From contig NZ_JAAUVI010000005.1 of the NCBI RefSeq assembly GCF_021352225.1, positions 186,001 to 250,000 on the forward strand: 64,000 bases of DNA, in the 5' to 3' direction. A program made the position numbers and the translations under genes. The DNA comes from Methylobacterium sp. C25 (GTDB taxonomy: Bacteria > Pseudomonadota > Alphaproteobacteria > Rhizobiales > Beijerinckiaceae). Numbering within the stretch: position 1 is the first letter of the stretch; every line of letters begins with the position of its first letter. Below the pieces are notes generated by a model. The model did not search any database. It had not been told where the DNA came from and saw only the letters and a list, made by a program, of their open reading frames with translations. Positions 18,314 through 26,807 of the stretch are shown here, one piece after another.

Positions 18314-20656
18314 ATGGCAGCAGACGAGGCAGCGGCGAAGGCCACGGTCATCCCCCGCGACGACGGCACGACCCGACCGCTCCACGGTTTCCAGGACGCC
18401 GACGAAGCTCTCCCGCAGTACCATATCGAGGCCCAGACCTCGCTCGTCGAACGGCCGCTGCGCTCCCTCAAATACGGCGAGGCCTTTGCGGTCCTCGACA
18501 CCCACGGCGACATCGGCGTCTTTGCCGGACCCGACGGGATCTACTTCCAGGACACACGCTATCTCTCGCGACTCGCCTTCACCGTCGAGGATCAGCGTCC
18601 GCTGATCCTGTCCTCCGTGATGCAGGACGATAACGGGGCGCTCAGCGTCGACATGACGACGCCGGACATCCGGATCGACGCCCAGGACGAGACCTCGATC
18701 CCGCGCGAGCTGATCGCGATCGAGCGCACCAAGTTCCTGTTCAAGGGCACCTGCTACGACCGCATCGGTCTTCGCAACTACGACACCCGCCCCCGGACCC
18801 TGAAGGTCTGCGTGACCTTCGATGCCGACTATCGCGACCTCTTCGAGGTGCGCGGCACCAACCGCACCCGCTTCGGCAAGCGCACCGTCCAAGTGGCGAG
18901 CGAAAACCAGGTGCAGTTCCGCTATGTCGGCCTCGACGAGATCGTGCGCAGCACCTCCGTGCATTTCGGGCCGACCCCGAAGCGGATCGGGCCGGGCCGA
19001 GCCGAGTTCGAAGTGACGATGGAGCCGGGCGAGCACACCTCGATGTTCATTCGGGTGGTCTGCGAGTCGCACCGCGCCTTCACCAGCGTTCCGACCGCAC
19101 AGCGTGCCGGCGAGGACGCTGCCGCCGCCCTCTCGCGCGCGGCCGGCAGTTCCGGCGGCGAGCGCTCGACCAAGGGCCTGTCAGAGGGCCGCATCTTTGC
19201 TCGCGCCTATCGCGACAACCGCCGCGACCAGCGTCAGCTGACGGCCGGCATCACGACGATCATCTCGTCGAACGACCAGTTCAACGAGTCGCTCTGCCGG
19301 GCAACGGCCGACCTCTACATGCTGGCGAGTCGGACCCAAGAGGGCATCTACCCCTTCGCCGGTATCCCCTGGTACTCAACCGTGTTCGGGCGCGACGGCA
19401 TCATCACCGCGATGATGGCGCTCTGGATCGATCCGAATTTCGGCAAGGGCGTGCTGCGTTTCCTCGCCGCGACCCAGGCAAAAACCATTGATCCGGCCGC
19501 CGATGCGCAGCCCGGCAAGGTGTTGCACGAGACCCGTCGTGGCGAGATGGCGATGCTCGGCGAGGTGCCATTCCGGCACTATTACGGCACCATCGACGGC
19601 ACGCCGCTCTTCGTCATGCTGGCCGCCGAATATTACGACGTCACGGGCGATCTCGATACGATCAAGCACATCTGGCCCGCGCTCGAACTCGCCCTCGACT
19701 GGATCGACACCTATGGCGACCGGGATGGCGACGGATTCGTCGAATACATCCGCGAGACCGAGAACGGCCTCGCCAATCAGGGCTGGAAGGATAGCCACGA
19801 TTCGATCTTCCACACCGACGGAAGCATGGCCAAGGCGCCGATCGCGCTCTGCGAGGTCCAGGGCTACGTCTATGCCGCCAAGAAGGGAGCCGCGAAGCTC
19901 GCCGTCCTGACGGGCCACCCCGACCGGGCGATCAAGCTCGAGAAGCAGGCTCACGCCCTACGGGAGGCCTTCGACAAGGCGTTCTGGAGCGACGAGATCG
20001 GCACCTACGTGCTGGCGCTCGACGGCGACAAGCGGCAATGCGCCGTGCGCTCCTCCAATGCCGGCCACGCCCTGTTCACCGGCATCGCAAAGCCGGAGCG
20101 TGCGCAGCAGGTGGCGGACCAGCTCCTCTGCAACGACGGCTATAATGGCTGGGGCATCCGCACCATCGCCAAGGGTGAGGCGCGCTACAATCCGATGTCC
20201 TACCATAATGGGTCGATCTGGCCGCACGACAACGCCATGATCGCCATGGGCTTCGCCCGCTACGACCTGAAGGCAGAGGCTGCCCGCGTGTTCCAGGGCA
20301 TGTTCGACACCTCGCTCTACCAGGATCAGAAGCGGCTCCCAGAGCTGTTCTGCGGGTTCATGCGCCGGCGGCAGCGCGGGCCAGTGAACTATCCGGTGGC
20401 CTGCTCGCCACAGGCCTGGGCGGCGGCGACGCCCTTTGCGCTGCTCGCCTCCTGCCTCGGCCTCGAGATCGTGCACGACAAGAATCGCATCCGCCTACGC
20501 AATCCGATGCTGCCACGCTTCCTCGATGCCGTGACGCTCTACAATCTGAAGCTCGGCAACTCGCGGGTGGACCTGCGTGTGCACCGGCATGGCGACGACG
20601 TCACCGTCTCGGTGGAGCGTCGTATCGGGGACGTGCAGATCTCGCTCCTGAAATAG
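18314..20656 (+). CDS. Amylo-alpha-1,6-glucosidase / glycogen-debranching-like enzyme
   Basis: A 780-residue protein with two parts. Residues about 45-240 match the N-terminal bis-type glycogen-debranching domain (LKYGEAFAVLDTHGDIGVF, DTRYLSRLAF). Residues about 330-760 form the (alpha/alpha)6-barrel typical of GH15/63/133-like glucosidases, with WYSTVFGRDGIITAMMALWI and YHNGSIWPHDNAMIAMGFARY as likely active-site loops. It lacks the transferase half of eukaryotic debranching enzymes. No secretion signal is present. It lies 147 bases after a GT4 gene and probably trims a glucan or glucoside made by it. No glgA, glgB or glgP is nearby, so a classical glycogen role is not supported by context. 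Confidence 0.85.
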   Translation: MAADEAAAKATVIPRDDGTTRPLHGFQDADEALPQYHIEAQTSLVERPLRSLKYGEAFAVLDTHGDIGVFAGPDGIYFQDTRYLSRLAFTVEDQRPLILSSVMQDDNGALSVDMTTPDIRIDAQDETSIPRELIAIERTKFLFKGTCYDRIGLRNYDTRPRTLKVCVTFDADYRDLFEVRGTNRTRFGKRTVQVASENQVQFRYVGLDEIVRSTSVHFGPTPKRIGPGRAEFEVTMEPGEHTSMFIRVVCESHRAFTSVPTAQRAGEDAAAALSRAAGSSGGERSTKGLSEGRIFARAYRDNRRDQRQLTAGITTIISSNDQFNESLCRATADLYMLASRTQEGIYPFAGIPWYSTVFGRDGIITAMMALWIDPNFGKGVLRFLAATQAKTIDPAADAQPGKVLHETRRGEMAMLGEVPFRHYYGTIDGTPLFVMLAAEYYDVTGDLDTIKHIWPALELALDWIDTYGDRDGDGFVEYIRETENGLANQGWKDSHDSIFHTDGSMAKAPIALCEVQGYVYAAKKGAAKLAVLTGHPDRAIKLEKQAHALREAFDKAFWSDEIGTYVLALDGDKRQCAVRSSNAGHALFTGIAKPERAQQVADQLLCNDGYNGWGIRTIAKGEARYNPMSYHNGSIWPHDNAMIAMGFARYDLKAEAARVFQGMFDTSLYQDQKRLPELFCGFMRRRQRGPVNYPVACSPQAWAAATPFALLASCLGLEIVHDKNRIRLRNPMLPRFLDAVTLYNLKLGNSRVDLRVHRHGDDVTVSVERRIGDVQISLLK

Positions 20657-20689
20657 ACCCGGACAGACGGACGCCGCCGACCACACACG

Positions 20690-20716
20690 AAAACGCCGCC
20701 CCGTTCGGAGGCGGCG
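20690..20716 (-). terminator. Rho-independent terminator after infC
   Basis: CGCCGCC (20694-20700) pairs with GGCGGCG (20710-20716), with partial pairing inside the loop. Read on the minus strand it is followed by TTTT. It lies 37 bases past the infC stop codon, so infC is closed off from rpmI-rplT. Confidence 0.75.
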
Positions 20717-20752
20717 AAAACGTCGATCGACTGGACTGTGCGAGCCTTCGGC

Positions 20753-21295
20753 TCAGCGCGGCGCTAGGATCATGATCATCTGTCGGCCTTCGAGCATCGG
20801 CTCGCTCTCGACCTTGGCGATCTCCTGGGTCTCCAGCTTCACGCGCTCGAGGAGCCGCAAGCCGATATCCTGGTGAGCCATCTCGCGACCGCGGAAGCGC
20901 AGGGTCACCTTGACCTTGTCACCTTCCTCGAAGAAGCGATGCACCGACTTCATCTTGGTGTCGTAGTCGTGCTTGTCGATGCCGGGACGGAGCTTGATCT
21001 CCTTGACCTCGACCGTCTTCTGACGCTTGCGCGCCTCGTTCTGCTTCTTCTGCTCGAGAAAGCGGAAACGGCCGTAATCGAGGAACTTGCAGACGGGAGG
21101 AACGGAGTTCGGCGCGATCTCAACCAGATCGAGACCGACTTCCTCTGCCATTTCGAGGGCTTCGAAGAAGGGAACGACGCCCTTGTTCTGTCCGTCCTGG
21201 TCGATGAGCTGAACCTCACGGACGCCGCGGATGTCCCGGTTGGCGCGCGGCCCGTCCTTCTGCGGGGCCGGCATGGCTCTCATAGGTCTACGAAT
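20753..21295 (-). CDS. infC: Translation initiation factor IF-3 (AUU start)
   Basis: IF-3 binds the 30S subunit and rejects non-canonical start codons. The N-terminal domain ([18 protein letters not shown]...[20 protein letters not shown]) and C-terminal domain ([35 protein letters not shown]) are both complete. I place the start at ATT 21295, because AGGAG (21305-21309) is nine bases before it but 21 bases before the first ATG at 21283. The AUU start gives 180 residues, the same as E. coli IF-3, which also starts at AUU and uses it for autoregulation. If ATG is used instead, the protein loses only four residues. The gene is on the same strand as rpmI-rplT but about 4.5 kb upstream. Confidence 0.93.
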   Translation of the reverse strand: MRRPMRAMPAPQKDGPRANRDIRGVREVQLIDQDGQNKGVVPFFEALEMAEEVGLDLVEIAPNSVPPVCKFLDYGRFRFLEQKKQNEARKRQKTVEVKEIKLRPGIDKHDYDTKMKSVHRFFEEGDKVKVTLRFRGREMAHQDIGLRLLERVKLETQEIAKVESEPMLEGRQMIMILAPR

Positions 21296-21304
21296 GGCTT
21301 TGAT

Positions 21305-21309
21305 CTCCT
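21305..21309 (-). promoter_or_regulatory. infC: Shine-Dalgarno AGGAG that points to an AUU start for infC
   Basis: On the minus strand AGGAG is followed by nine bases and then ATT in the infC frame. Distances to the ATGs at 21283 and 21274 are 21 and 30 bases, too long for efficient initiation. Confidence 0.75.
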
Positions 21310-21470
21310 GAAAAACGACGAAACGGCAGCCTCGAATCCGCCCTTGGCAGGTCCCGGCCACCCTGTGAACCGACTAAGCCGGTTTGCATCACCTTGGCAA
21401 AACCTTCCGACAAGTCAACTCGAACAACCCTGATCGGTTCATGGCCGCACGCATGGCAGCGATGGTTCGG

Positions 21471-22685
21471 CTAGGCCCGCAGCAGCCCTCGATAGACGTC
21501 GAGGGTGTCTGCGATCATGGTCTCGAGCGAGAATCGTGTCTCGACATGCGCCCTCGCCCGTAACGTCAGCGCATCTCTCGCGCTCGCTCCCAACGAGAGC
21601 AACTCGCCAAGCGCATCAGCGAGCGCGGCCGGATCGTGCGGTGGCACGCGCCATCCTGTGCGCCGGAACGCTTCCGTCTCCGGCGGTGCGAGCACGGTCT
21701 CCGGGACGGCGCCGATATCGGTAACGACTACGGGAGTTCCGAGCGCCTGGGCCTCGACCGCCGAGCGCCCGAAGGCCTCTGGTTCGACGGAGGGCACGGC
21801 GACCACGGCGGCCGCGCGGAAGGCTGCCGGCATGTCGCTGCAATGACCGACGCGGCGCACGATTCCGTCGAGCCCGCGCGCCGCGATTAGCGCATCGAGT
21901 TCGCGCTCATAAGTCGTGCGCCCCTGGGCGTCGCCGGCCAGAACCACGGCGATGTCCTTCAGGCCCCGGTCGCGCAGCAGCGCTGCCGCCTCGATCAGAA
22001 CCCTTTGGCCCTTCCAGGCCGTGAGGCGCGCCGCGAGCAAAATGATGCGCTCATGTGGGGAAACGCCCCAGGACCGGCGCAGGGCTTCGACACGCGTGGC
22101 GGTAACAGCAGACGGATTGAAGACGGAAAGATCCGTCCCGCGATGGATCACGCGGACGCGGTCCTTCGCCTGGTCCGGATGGCGGGTCCGGATCAGGTCC
22201 GCTGTGTAGTGCGAGTTGGCGATGACCACGTCGCCACGCGCCATCACCGAGTTGTAGAGAACCTTAACACTGCCATGGCCGGAATAGCTTCCATGATAGG
22301 TGGTGACGAAGGGCAGCCCGAGATGCCGCGCGGCGCCGAGCGCCACCCAGGCTGGGGCCCGAGAGCGAGCGTGGATCAGGCTCACGTCCTCTCGTCTGCA
22401 CAGCTTCGCAAGCTTGAGCACGTTGAGCGCCATCGCCGCTGGGTTCTTGGTGTTCGCGGGGAACGGGAGCCAGACGCCGCCCTTCGCCTGAAGCTCTCCG
22501 ACGAGCCGGCCGCCTTCCGTCGCGACGAGGGCCCGTCCGCCTGCTGCGGCGACCGCTTCGGCCACGTCGACAGTCGTGCGTTCCGCACCGCCCGCATCGA
22601 GGCCGGGGATGATCTGCAGAATGGTGCGACCAGCAAGCGGCGCCGCTTCGCTTGGAAAGCTGCCGGCGCGGTTGGATTCGTTCAT
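21471..22685 (-). CDS. Glycosyltransferase family 4 protein
   Basis: A 404-residue GT-B glycosyltransferase. The N-terminal domain has LQIIPGLDAGGAERTTVDVA (23-42), the usual GT4 glycine loop. The donor-binding domain has LLAARLTAWKGQRVLIEAA and EPEAFGRSAVEAQALGTPV (about 310-328), followed by TDIGAVPE. This arrangement is common in LPS-core and exopolysaccharide transferases. No signal or transmembrane segment is evident. It is divergent from the alpha/beta hydrolase gene and not close to other polysaccharide genes, so its product is unknown. It is only distantly similar in sequence to the GT4 protein at 17 kb. Confidence 0.9.
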   Translation of the reverse strand: MNESNRAGSFPSEAAPLAGRTILQIIPGLDAGGAERTTVDVAEAVAAAGGRALVATEGGRLVGELQAKGGVWLPFPANTKNPAAMALNVLKLAKLCRREDVSLIHARSRAPAWVALGAARHLGLPFVTTYHGSYSGHGSVKVLYNSVMARGDVVIANSHYTADLIRTRHPDQAKDRVRVIHRGTDLSVFNPSAVTATRVEALRRSWGVSPHERIILLAARLTAWKGQRVLIEAAALLRDRGLKDIAVVLAGDAQGRTTYERELDALIAARGLDGIVRRVGHCSDMPAAFRAAAVVAVPSVEPEAFGRSAVEAQALGTPVVVTDIGAVPETVLAPPETEAFRRTGWRVPPHDPAALADALGELLSLGASARDALTLRARAHVETRFSLETMIADTLDVYRGLLRA

Positions 22686-22855
22686 TGCGACGTCCCCGGC
22701 CGCCCGGCCTCTGCCGCAATCCGAACTCTTCGTCGGTCGCCGTCCATTCCAGTCTCGATCATTGCGTCAGGATCGCGTGCGCGCTTTAGGTTTCCGTAAA
22801 CGAAGCCGAGAGATCGCGCGGCGCGCCACCGGCCGCTCGCAGGGAAAGATACGAG

Positions 22856-23662
22856 ATGGCACATGACGAGGCGACCCAGACCGGTTCGCTCCGAGACGAT
22901 CTGCCGATCGTCACGATCACGGTCGGAGCGGGCGCAGGGAGACGTGAGATCGCCGTGCGCATCCGGGCGGGTGAAGGGCGCCCGGTCGTCTGGCTCGGCG
23001 GCTTCCGGTCGGACATGCGCGCGACGAAAGCCACTGCGCTCGACGGCTGGGCCACGCGCCGCGGGCGGCCATTGGTTCGGTTTGACTACACCGGGCATGG
23101 TGAGTCCGGCGGCGTCTTTGCCGATGCTGTCGTCTCCACCTGGGTCGAAGACGCTCTCGCCGTACTCGAACGTTTCGCAGACGACCAGCCCGTCCTCGTC
23201 GGCTCCTCGATGGGGGGGTGGGTGACGTGCCTCGCTGTGAGGGAGAGGCTTAACCAGGGCCGCAGCGGTCCGGCCGGAATCGTGCTGATCGCGCCGGCTC
23301 TCGATTTCACGCACGACCTGATGTGGGAAGCCTTCCCCGAGGAGGTTCGTACCGAGATCGAGCAACGCGGAGTCTGGTATCGAGAGACGGCTTATGCGCC
23401 CGAGCCGTACCCCATCACGCGTGCCCTTATCGAGGATGGGCAGCGCAATCGCATGCTTGACGGACCGGTCGATCCTGGCTGCCCTGTTCACATCCTGCAG
23501 GGGATGAACGACCCGGACGTCCCCTGGGCTCACGCCCTGAAGACCGTCGATCGGCTTCCCGCCCAAGGCACTGTCCTGACGCTTATCAAGGACGGCGATC
23601 ACCGCCTGTCCCGCCCGCAGGACATCGATCTGATGCTGCGGACGGTAGACGCTGTCGCCTGA
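22856..23662 (+). CDS. Alpha/beta hydrolase
   Basis: A 268-residue soluble hydrolase. The nucleophile elbow GSSMGG places the catalytic Ser at 118. The acid is likely Asp in GMNDPDVPW (about 222) and the histidine is in DGDHRLSR (about 249). The oxyanion strand is VVWLGGFRSDM, followed by FDYTGHGES, as in carboxylesterase or palmitoyl-thioesterase-like (ABHD10) proteins. The substrate is unknown. The ATG at 22856 lies a few bases after an AGGGAAAG stretch. It is divergent from the GT4 gene and convergent with the DUF1150 gene. Confidence 0.85.
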   Translation: MAHDEATQTGSLRDDLPIVTITVGAGAGRREIAVRIRAGEGRPVVWLGGFRSDMRATKATALDGWATRRGRPLVRFDYTGHGESGGVFADAVVSTWVEDALAVLERFADDQPVLVGSSMGGWVTCLAVRERLNQGRSGPAGIVLIAPALDFTHDLMWEAFPEEVRTEIEQRGVWYRETAYAPEPYPITRALIEDGQRNRMLDGPVDPGCPVHILQGMNDPDVPWAHALKTVDRLPAQGTVLTLIKDGDHRLSRPQDIDLMLRTVDAVA

Positions 23663-23692
23663 CGGGCTAGGAAACCCACCAGGCGACGATCG

Positions 23693-23962
23693 TCAGTGCA
23701 GGCTCACCGTGTGCAGATCATGCGCCATGGCGTTGGCCAGCGCGACGTCGCGGGAATCGGCAAGCAGGATCGGCGCGCCGCTCGCAGAAAGCAGAGCGAA
23801 CAGATCGAGCCCCGGTGTCAGCTCAGGCGCCTGCGGAAAGAACTGGCGCACCTCATCCGAGCGGATCGGCCTGACATAGGCGATCTGACCTTCGCCGAGC
23901 GAGGCGAATTCGGTCGGGTTGAACTGCGGGACGGCGGTCGGGGTGGTGTCGAACTCGTTCAT
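23693..23962 (-). CDS. DUF1150 family protein
   Basis: An 89-residue protein whose central FASLGEGQIAYVRPI and C-terminal LFALLSASGAPILLADSRDVAL match DUF1150, a short alphaproteobacterial family almost always found next to an Hsp20 gene. Its function is unknown; the pairing suggests a role in the heat-shock or aggregation response. It lies 102 bases after hsp20 on the same strand, so both are likely transcribed from the sigma-32-type promoter upstream of hsp20. Confidence 0.88.
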   Translation of the reverse strand: MNEFDTTPTAVPQFNPTEFASLGEGQIAYVRPIRSDEVRQFFPQAPELTPGLDLFALLSASGAPILLADSRDVALANAMAHDLHTVSLH

Positions 23963-24064
23963 GGTGGCCCTCCGATTGGCAGAGCGTTCTCCGGGATGTG
24001 GTCCCGCCTCATTGCGGCGACAACTCCGGATGGGTGAAACGATCGTTCCGTCAGGTGTGAAGCG

Positions 24065-24496
24065 TCACACGTCCTTAGCGGCGATCGCGATTTTGCGGAT
24101 GACCCGCTCCGGCTCGGGCCGGGCGAGATCGATCGAGAGCAGTCCGTTCGACAGGTCGGCGCCGAGCACCTCCATGCCGTCGGCGAGCAGAAACGCGCGC
24201 TGAAACTGCCGCGCCGCGATGCCGCGATGCAGAAACTGACGCGACTTGTCGTCGATTTGGCGACCGCGAACGACGAGTTGGTTCTCCTCCAGCATCACGT
24301 CGAGCTGGTCGCGCGTGAATCCGGCAACTGCGAGCGTGATGCGCAGCCGCTCCGGCTCGCTATCCGTGCGGCCGACACGCTCGATGTTGTAGGGCGGATA
24401 ACCGTCATTCGCGGCTTTCGAGACTCGGTCGAGAGCCTGCTCGATCTCGTCGAAGCCCAAAAGGAAAGGATGCCCGAACGGAGAAGGCCGTGTCAT
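24065..24496 (-). CDS. Hsp20/alpha-crystallin small heat-shock protein
   Basis: A 143-residue IbpA-type small heat-shock protein that holds unfolding proteins for refolding. The N-terminal GHPFLLGFDEIEQALDRV precedes the alpha-crystallin domain (about 35-128), with YPPYNIERVG, LAVAGFTRDQLDVMLEENQL and the terminal strand GLLSIDLARPEPE. A short C-terminal tail ends in IRKIAIAA, where an I-x-I motif is present. No good ribosome site lies close to the ATG at 24496. Transcription is probably RpoH-dependent from 24652-24624. Confidence 0.92.
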   Translation of the reverse strand: MTRPSPFGHPFLLGFDEIEQALDRVSKAANDGYPPYNIERVGRTDSEPERLRITLAVAGFTRDQLDVMLEENQLVVRGRQIDDKSRQFLHRGIAARQFQRAFLLADGMEVLGADLSNGLLSIDLARPEPERVIRKIAIAAKDV

Positions 24497-24914
24497 CGTC
24501 TCGCGCGAACCTCGTCGAAGCCCCAGGACGATACCCTACGGGAGGCGTCCGGATAGACGCTTCGTGGATGGGGAAGCCCGCCTGGGCAGCGCTTCCGGCG
24601 GCGACTGCTCGCCGCTCACACCGATATGGAGGGCGTAGGAGCTGCGTTCAAGCCACGCTCGCTCCGCTGCGATGATCGCTCAAGGAGACGGCGTGGACCT
24701 AGCGGCAGGTGATCACAGCTCCGTCTGCCGCGTCGGGTTGCAGCGGTCTCGATAACCTTCCCTTCACCATCGACTTGAAACGCCGGCAGCAGGCGCGGTT
24801 TCGCGGAACCATTTAACTCTATCGCAACGCGCCCCGAGCAAATTGGGTGAGCCGAAGATCGAACAACAGATCTCCGACAATAACCACGCAAGCTGCCAGA
24901 CCAGGAATTTACCA
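24497..24914. other. Intergenic region between hsp20 and the Flp pilin gene
   Basis: These 418 bases hold no gene that I can support. The left third is the hsp20 leader (minus strand), ending at a heat-shock promoter at 24624-24652. The right part, immediately upstream of the pilin gene, is more AT-rich and must contain the pilin promoter, but I could not pick one with confidence. Confidence 0.6.
24624..24652 (-). promoter_or_regulatory. Sigma-32 (RpoH) type promoter of hsp20-DUF1150
   Basis: On the minus strand CTTGAAC (24652-24646) is followed after 14 bases by CTCCATAT (24631-24624). The heat-shock consensus is CTTGAAA, 13-17 bases, CCCCATNT, so the match is 6/7 and 7/8. It would start transcription near 24617, giving a leader of about 120 bases that could fold. 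Confidence 0.8.
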
Positions 24915-25085
24915 ATGAAGACTGTCATGAAGCGCTTCGTCGCCGACGAGTCCGGCGCCACTGCCATCGAATACGGCCTCATTGCTGCCCTCATCGCTAT
25001 CGCGATCATCGCCGCTGTGAAGGGCGTGGCCACCAGCCTGAACACCACGTTCGGCACCATCGCAACGAAAATCACCACCCCGTAA
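24915..25085 (+). CDS. flp: Flp/Fap type IVb pilin
   Basis: The major pilin precursor of the Tad (type IVc) secretion pilus. The 56-residue product has a short positively charged leader MKTVMKRFVADESG, cleavage expected after Gly14, and then ATAIEYGLIAALIAIAIIAAV with Glu19 at the conserved +5 position and the adjacent Tyr20 of the Flp motif. The rest is a hydrophobic helix with a short polar tail. The frame opens earlier at 24843, but the ATG at 24915 has AGGAA seven bases upstream. A hairpin after the gene probably makes pilin mRNA more abundant than the downstream assembly genes. Confidence 0.95.
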   Translation: MKTVMKRFVADESGATAIEYGLIAALIAIAIIAAVKGVATSLNTTFGTIATKITTP

Positions 25086-25147
25086 TAGGGAAGCACATCA
25101 GCCAGAGGTGTACGGCCGCGTCGCAAGAGACGCTATGAGAATTATGA

Positions 25148-25180
25148 CGAAAGGACCGCTCCCTCGGACCGGTCCTTTCG
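25148..25180 (+). terminator. Hairpin after the Flp pilin gene
   Basis: CGAAAGGACC (25148-25157) pairs perfectly with GGTCCTTTCG (25171-25180), with a 13-base loop, followed by CGCGTTT. It starts 63 bases after the pilin stop and precedes cpaA. It may be a partial terminator or an mRNA-stabilising stem. Confidence 0.6.
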
Positions 25181-25234
25181 CGCGTTTCCGGCTCAGTTTG
25201 CCAAAAGACCTTAAGCACTCATAGGTACGCAATC

Positions 25235-25741
25235 ATGGGTTGGGCTGGCCTCCTCATCGTTTTCCCGTTCCTGATGGCCTATGCGGCCTCAAGCGACTTG
25301 CTGACGATGCTGATCCCTAATTGGATCTCCCTCGCCTTGGTCGTCGCGTTTGCCGCCGTTGCGGCGGTGTCAGGGCTAGGGTGGACGGCGATTGGCTGGC
25401 ATGTCGGCGCCGCATTGCTTACGCTGTCGATAACATTCACCTTATTCGCCTTCGGAGTGATCGGTGGAGGAGATGCCAAGTTGGCGGCCGCCACGACCCT
25501 CTGGACCGGTATCGGTAACATGCTCGACTACCTGCTCGTGGCCTCCGTCCTTGGTGGCGGCCTAACTCTTCTTCTCCTGGCCGTTCGGGCTCATCCGCTT
25601 CCGTCACCGCTTCGTCGCCTTCCCTTCGCAATGCATCTGCATGACGGGAAGACAGGCGTCCCTTACGGCATCGCGCTCGCGGCAGCTGGCCTCGCTGTCG
25701 TCCCCTATACGGCGCTGTGGTCGGACCTTTACGGCCTCTGA
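25235..25741 (+). CDS. cpaA: Prepilin peptidase CpaA/TadV
   Basis: A 168-residue integral-membrane aspartic protease that cleaves the Flp leader. The two catalytic aspartates are Asp21 (in SSDLLTMLIPN) and Asp80 (in GVIGGGDAKLAAAT), the A24 family signature. About five to six hydrophobic segments span the length. It lacks the N-methylation domain of PilD, as expected for the Tad subfamily. It follows flp by 149 bases. Confidence 0.95.
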   Translation: MGWAGLLIVFPFLMAYAASSDLLTMLIPNWISLALVVAFAAVAAVSGLGWTAIGWHVGAALLTLSITFTLFAFGVIGGGDAKLAAATTLWTGIGNMLDYLLVASVLGGGLTLLLLAVRAHPLPSPLRRLPFAMHLHDGKTGVPYGIALAAAGLAVVPYTALWSDLYGL

Positions 25742-26007
25742 GGCTGATCCGGGTTCGATGCGCCCCGCAGAAAATGGGCGGAATCTTTCAGTCTGACGTC
25801 GGCCCGGATTTCATCGAGCAAACCGGAGGTTGATGGACGAGATTCCGTCAGCTTCCCCGGCTGCCTTCGAAGTCGAGCTGGCCGCCGCCCCACGGTTGGA
25901 CCGGTGCTGAGACCAGGCGATCATCAGTGGTTAACCTTAATTTGAGGAATCTGGCCCAAACCTGACGTTCGAGCGGTGATCGCACCGTCGTCAGGACTTC
26001 GGCTCCG

Positions 26008-26796
26008 ATGAAACCAGCACGTCTCGCCGTTCTCGCCATCGCGCTCGTCGCGGGCGGCGGTGCGGCCTTCTTGATGAGCGGCGACGAGGCTCCCCCTCCC
26101 CCCTCCCCTGTCGCGCAGGCCCCGGCTCTGCCGACGACGGACGTGCTCGTCGCGGCTGCCGACCTGCCGATGGGCCAGACTCTCAAGCCCGAGGACCTGC
26201 GCTGGCAGAGCTGGCCCGACCAGGCGCTCGCAGCCGGCTACGTCACACGTGTGAACTCCCCGAAGGCTCTCGAGGAGACGGCCGGGTCCATGACTCGGCT
26301 GAACATTCTCGCCAACGAGCCGATCCGGCCCGAGAAGCTGGTGAAGGCCGGTAGCGGCTTCATGTCGGCGATCCTGCCGACGGGCCTGCGCGCCGTGGCC
26401 GTGGAAATTCAGAGGGGAGGCTCGACATCGGCGGGCGGCTTCGTCCTGCCCAACGATCATGTCGACGTCATCAGCATCGGCAAGGTTGGGGGCGGCACGA
26501 CCGGCGAGCCCATCGCGCAGACGATCCTCACCGACATCCGCGTTCTCGCTGTCGGTCAAGTCGTTCAGGAGCGCAATGGCGAGACCGTCGTCACCGGTGA
26601 CAACGCCACCTTGGCGCTGACACCCGCCCAGGCAGAGGTCGTTTCGCTCGCGCAGAAGACGGGTGCGATCTCGCTCGCCCTCCGCAGCATCCAGGATACG
26701 GGCAAGACGGTGGATACGGCTTCCGCGGATGCGACGCCGGAAGCCGGCCTCACAATCGTTCGCTTCGGCGTCGCCCAACAGCAGCCGCGCCGCTGA
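26008..26796 (+). CDS. cpaB: Flp pilus assembly protein CpaB/RcpC
   Basis: A 262-residue periplasmic protein anchored by an N-terminal hydrophobic segment (about 5-24), followed by a proline-rich linker (APPPPSPVAQAPALP) and a SAF domain (about 45-110, TTDVLVAAADLPMGQTLKPEDL). It resembles flagellar FlgA-like and CpaB proteins, which support secretin assembly. It sits 11 bases before cpaC, and a 266-base gap without an evident gene separates it from cpaA. Confidence 0.93.
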   Translation: MKPARLAVLAIALVAGGGAAFLMSGDEAPPPPSPVAQAPALPTTDVLVAAADLPMGQTLKPEDLRWQSWPDQALAAGYVTRVNSPKALEETAGSMTRLNILANEPIRPEKLVKAGSGFMSAILPTGLRAVAVEIQRGGSTSAGGFVLPNDHVDVISIGKVGGGTTGEPIAQTILTDIRVLAVGQVVQERNGETVVTGDNATLALTPAQAEVVSLAQKTGAISLALRSIQDTGKTVDTASADATPEAGLTIVRFGVAQQQPRR

Positions 26797-26807
26797 GGAA
26801 AGCAGTG

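Noticed and set aside
24485..24540. A classic ROSE thermometer in the hsp20 leader
   Set aside because: The conserved short stem pairing with an AGGA ribosome site was not found; only generic stems are visible.
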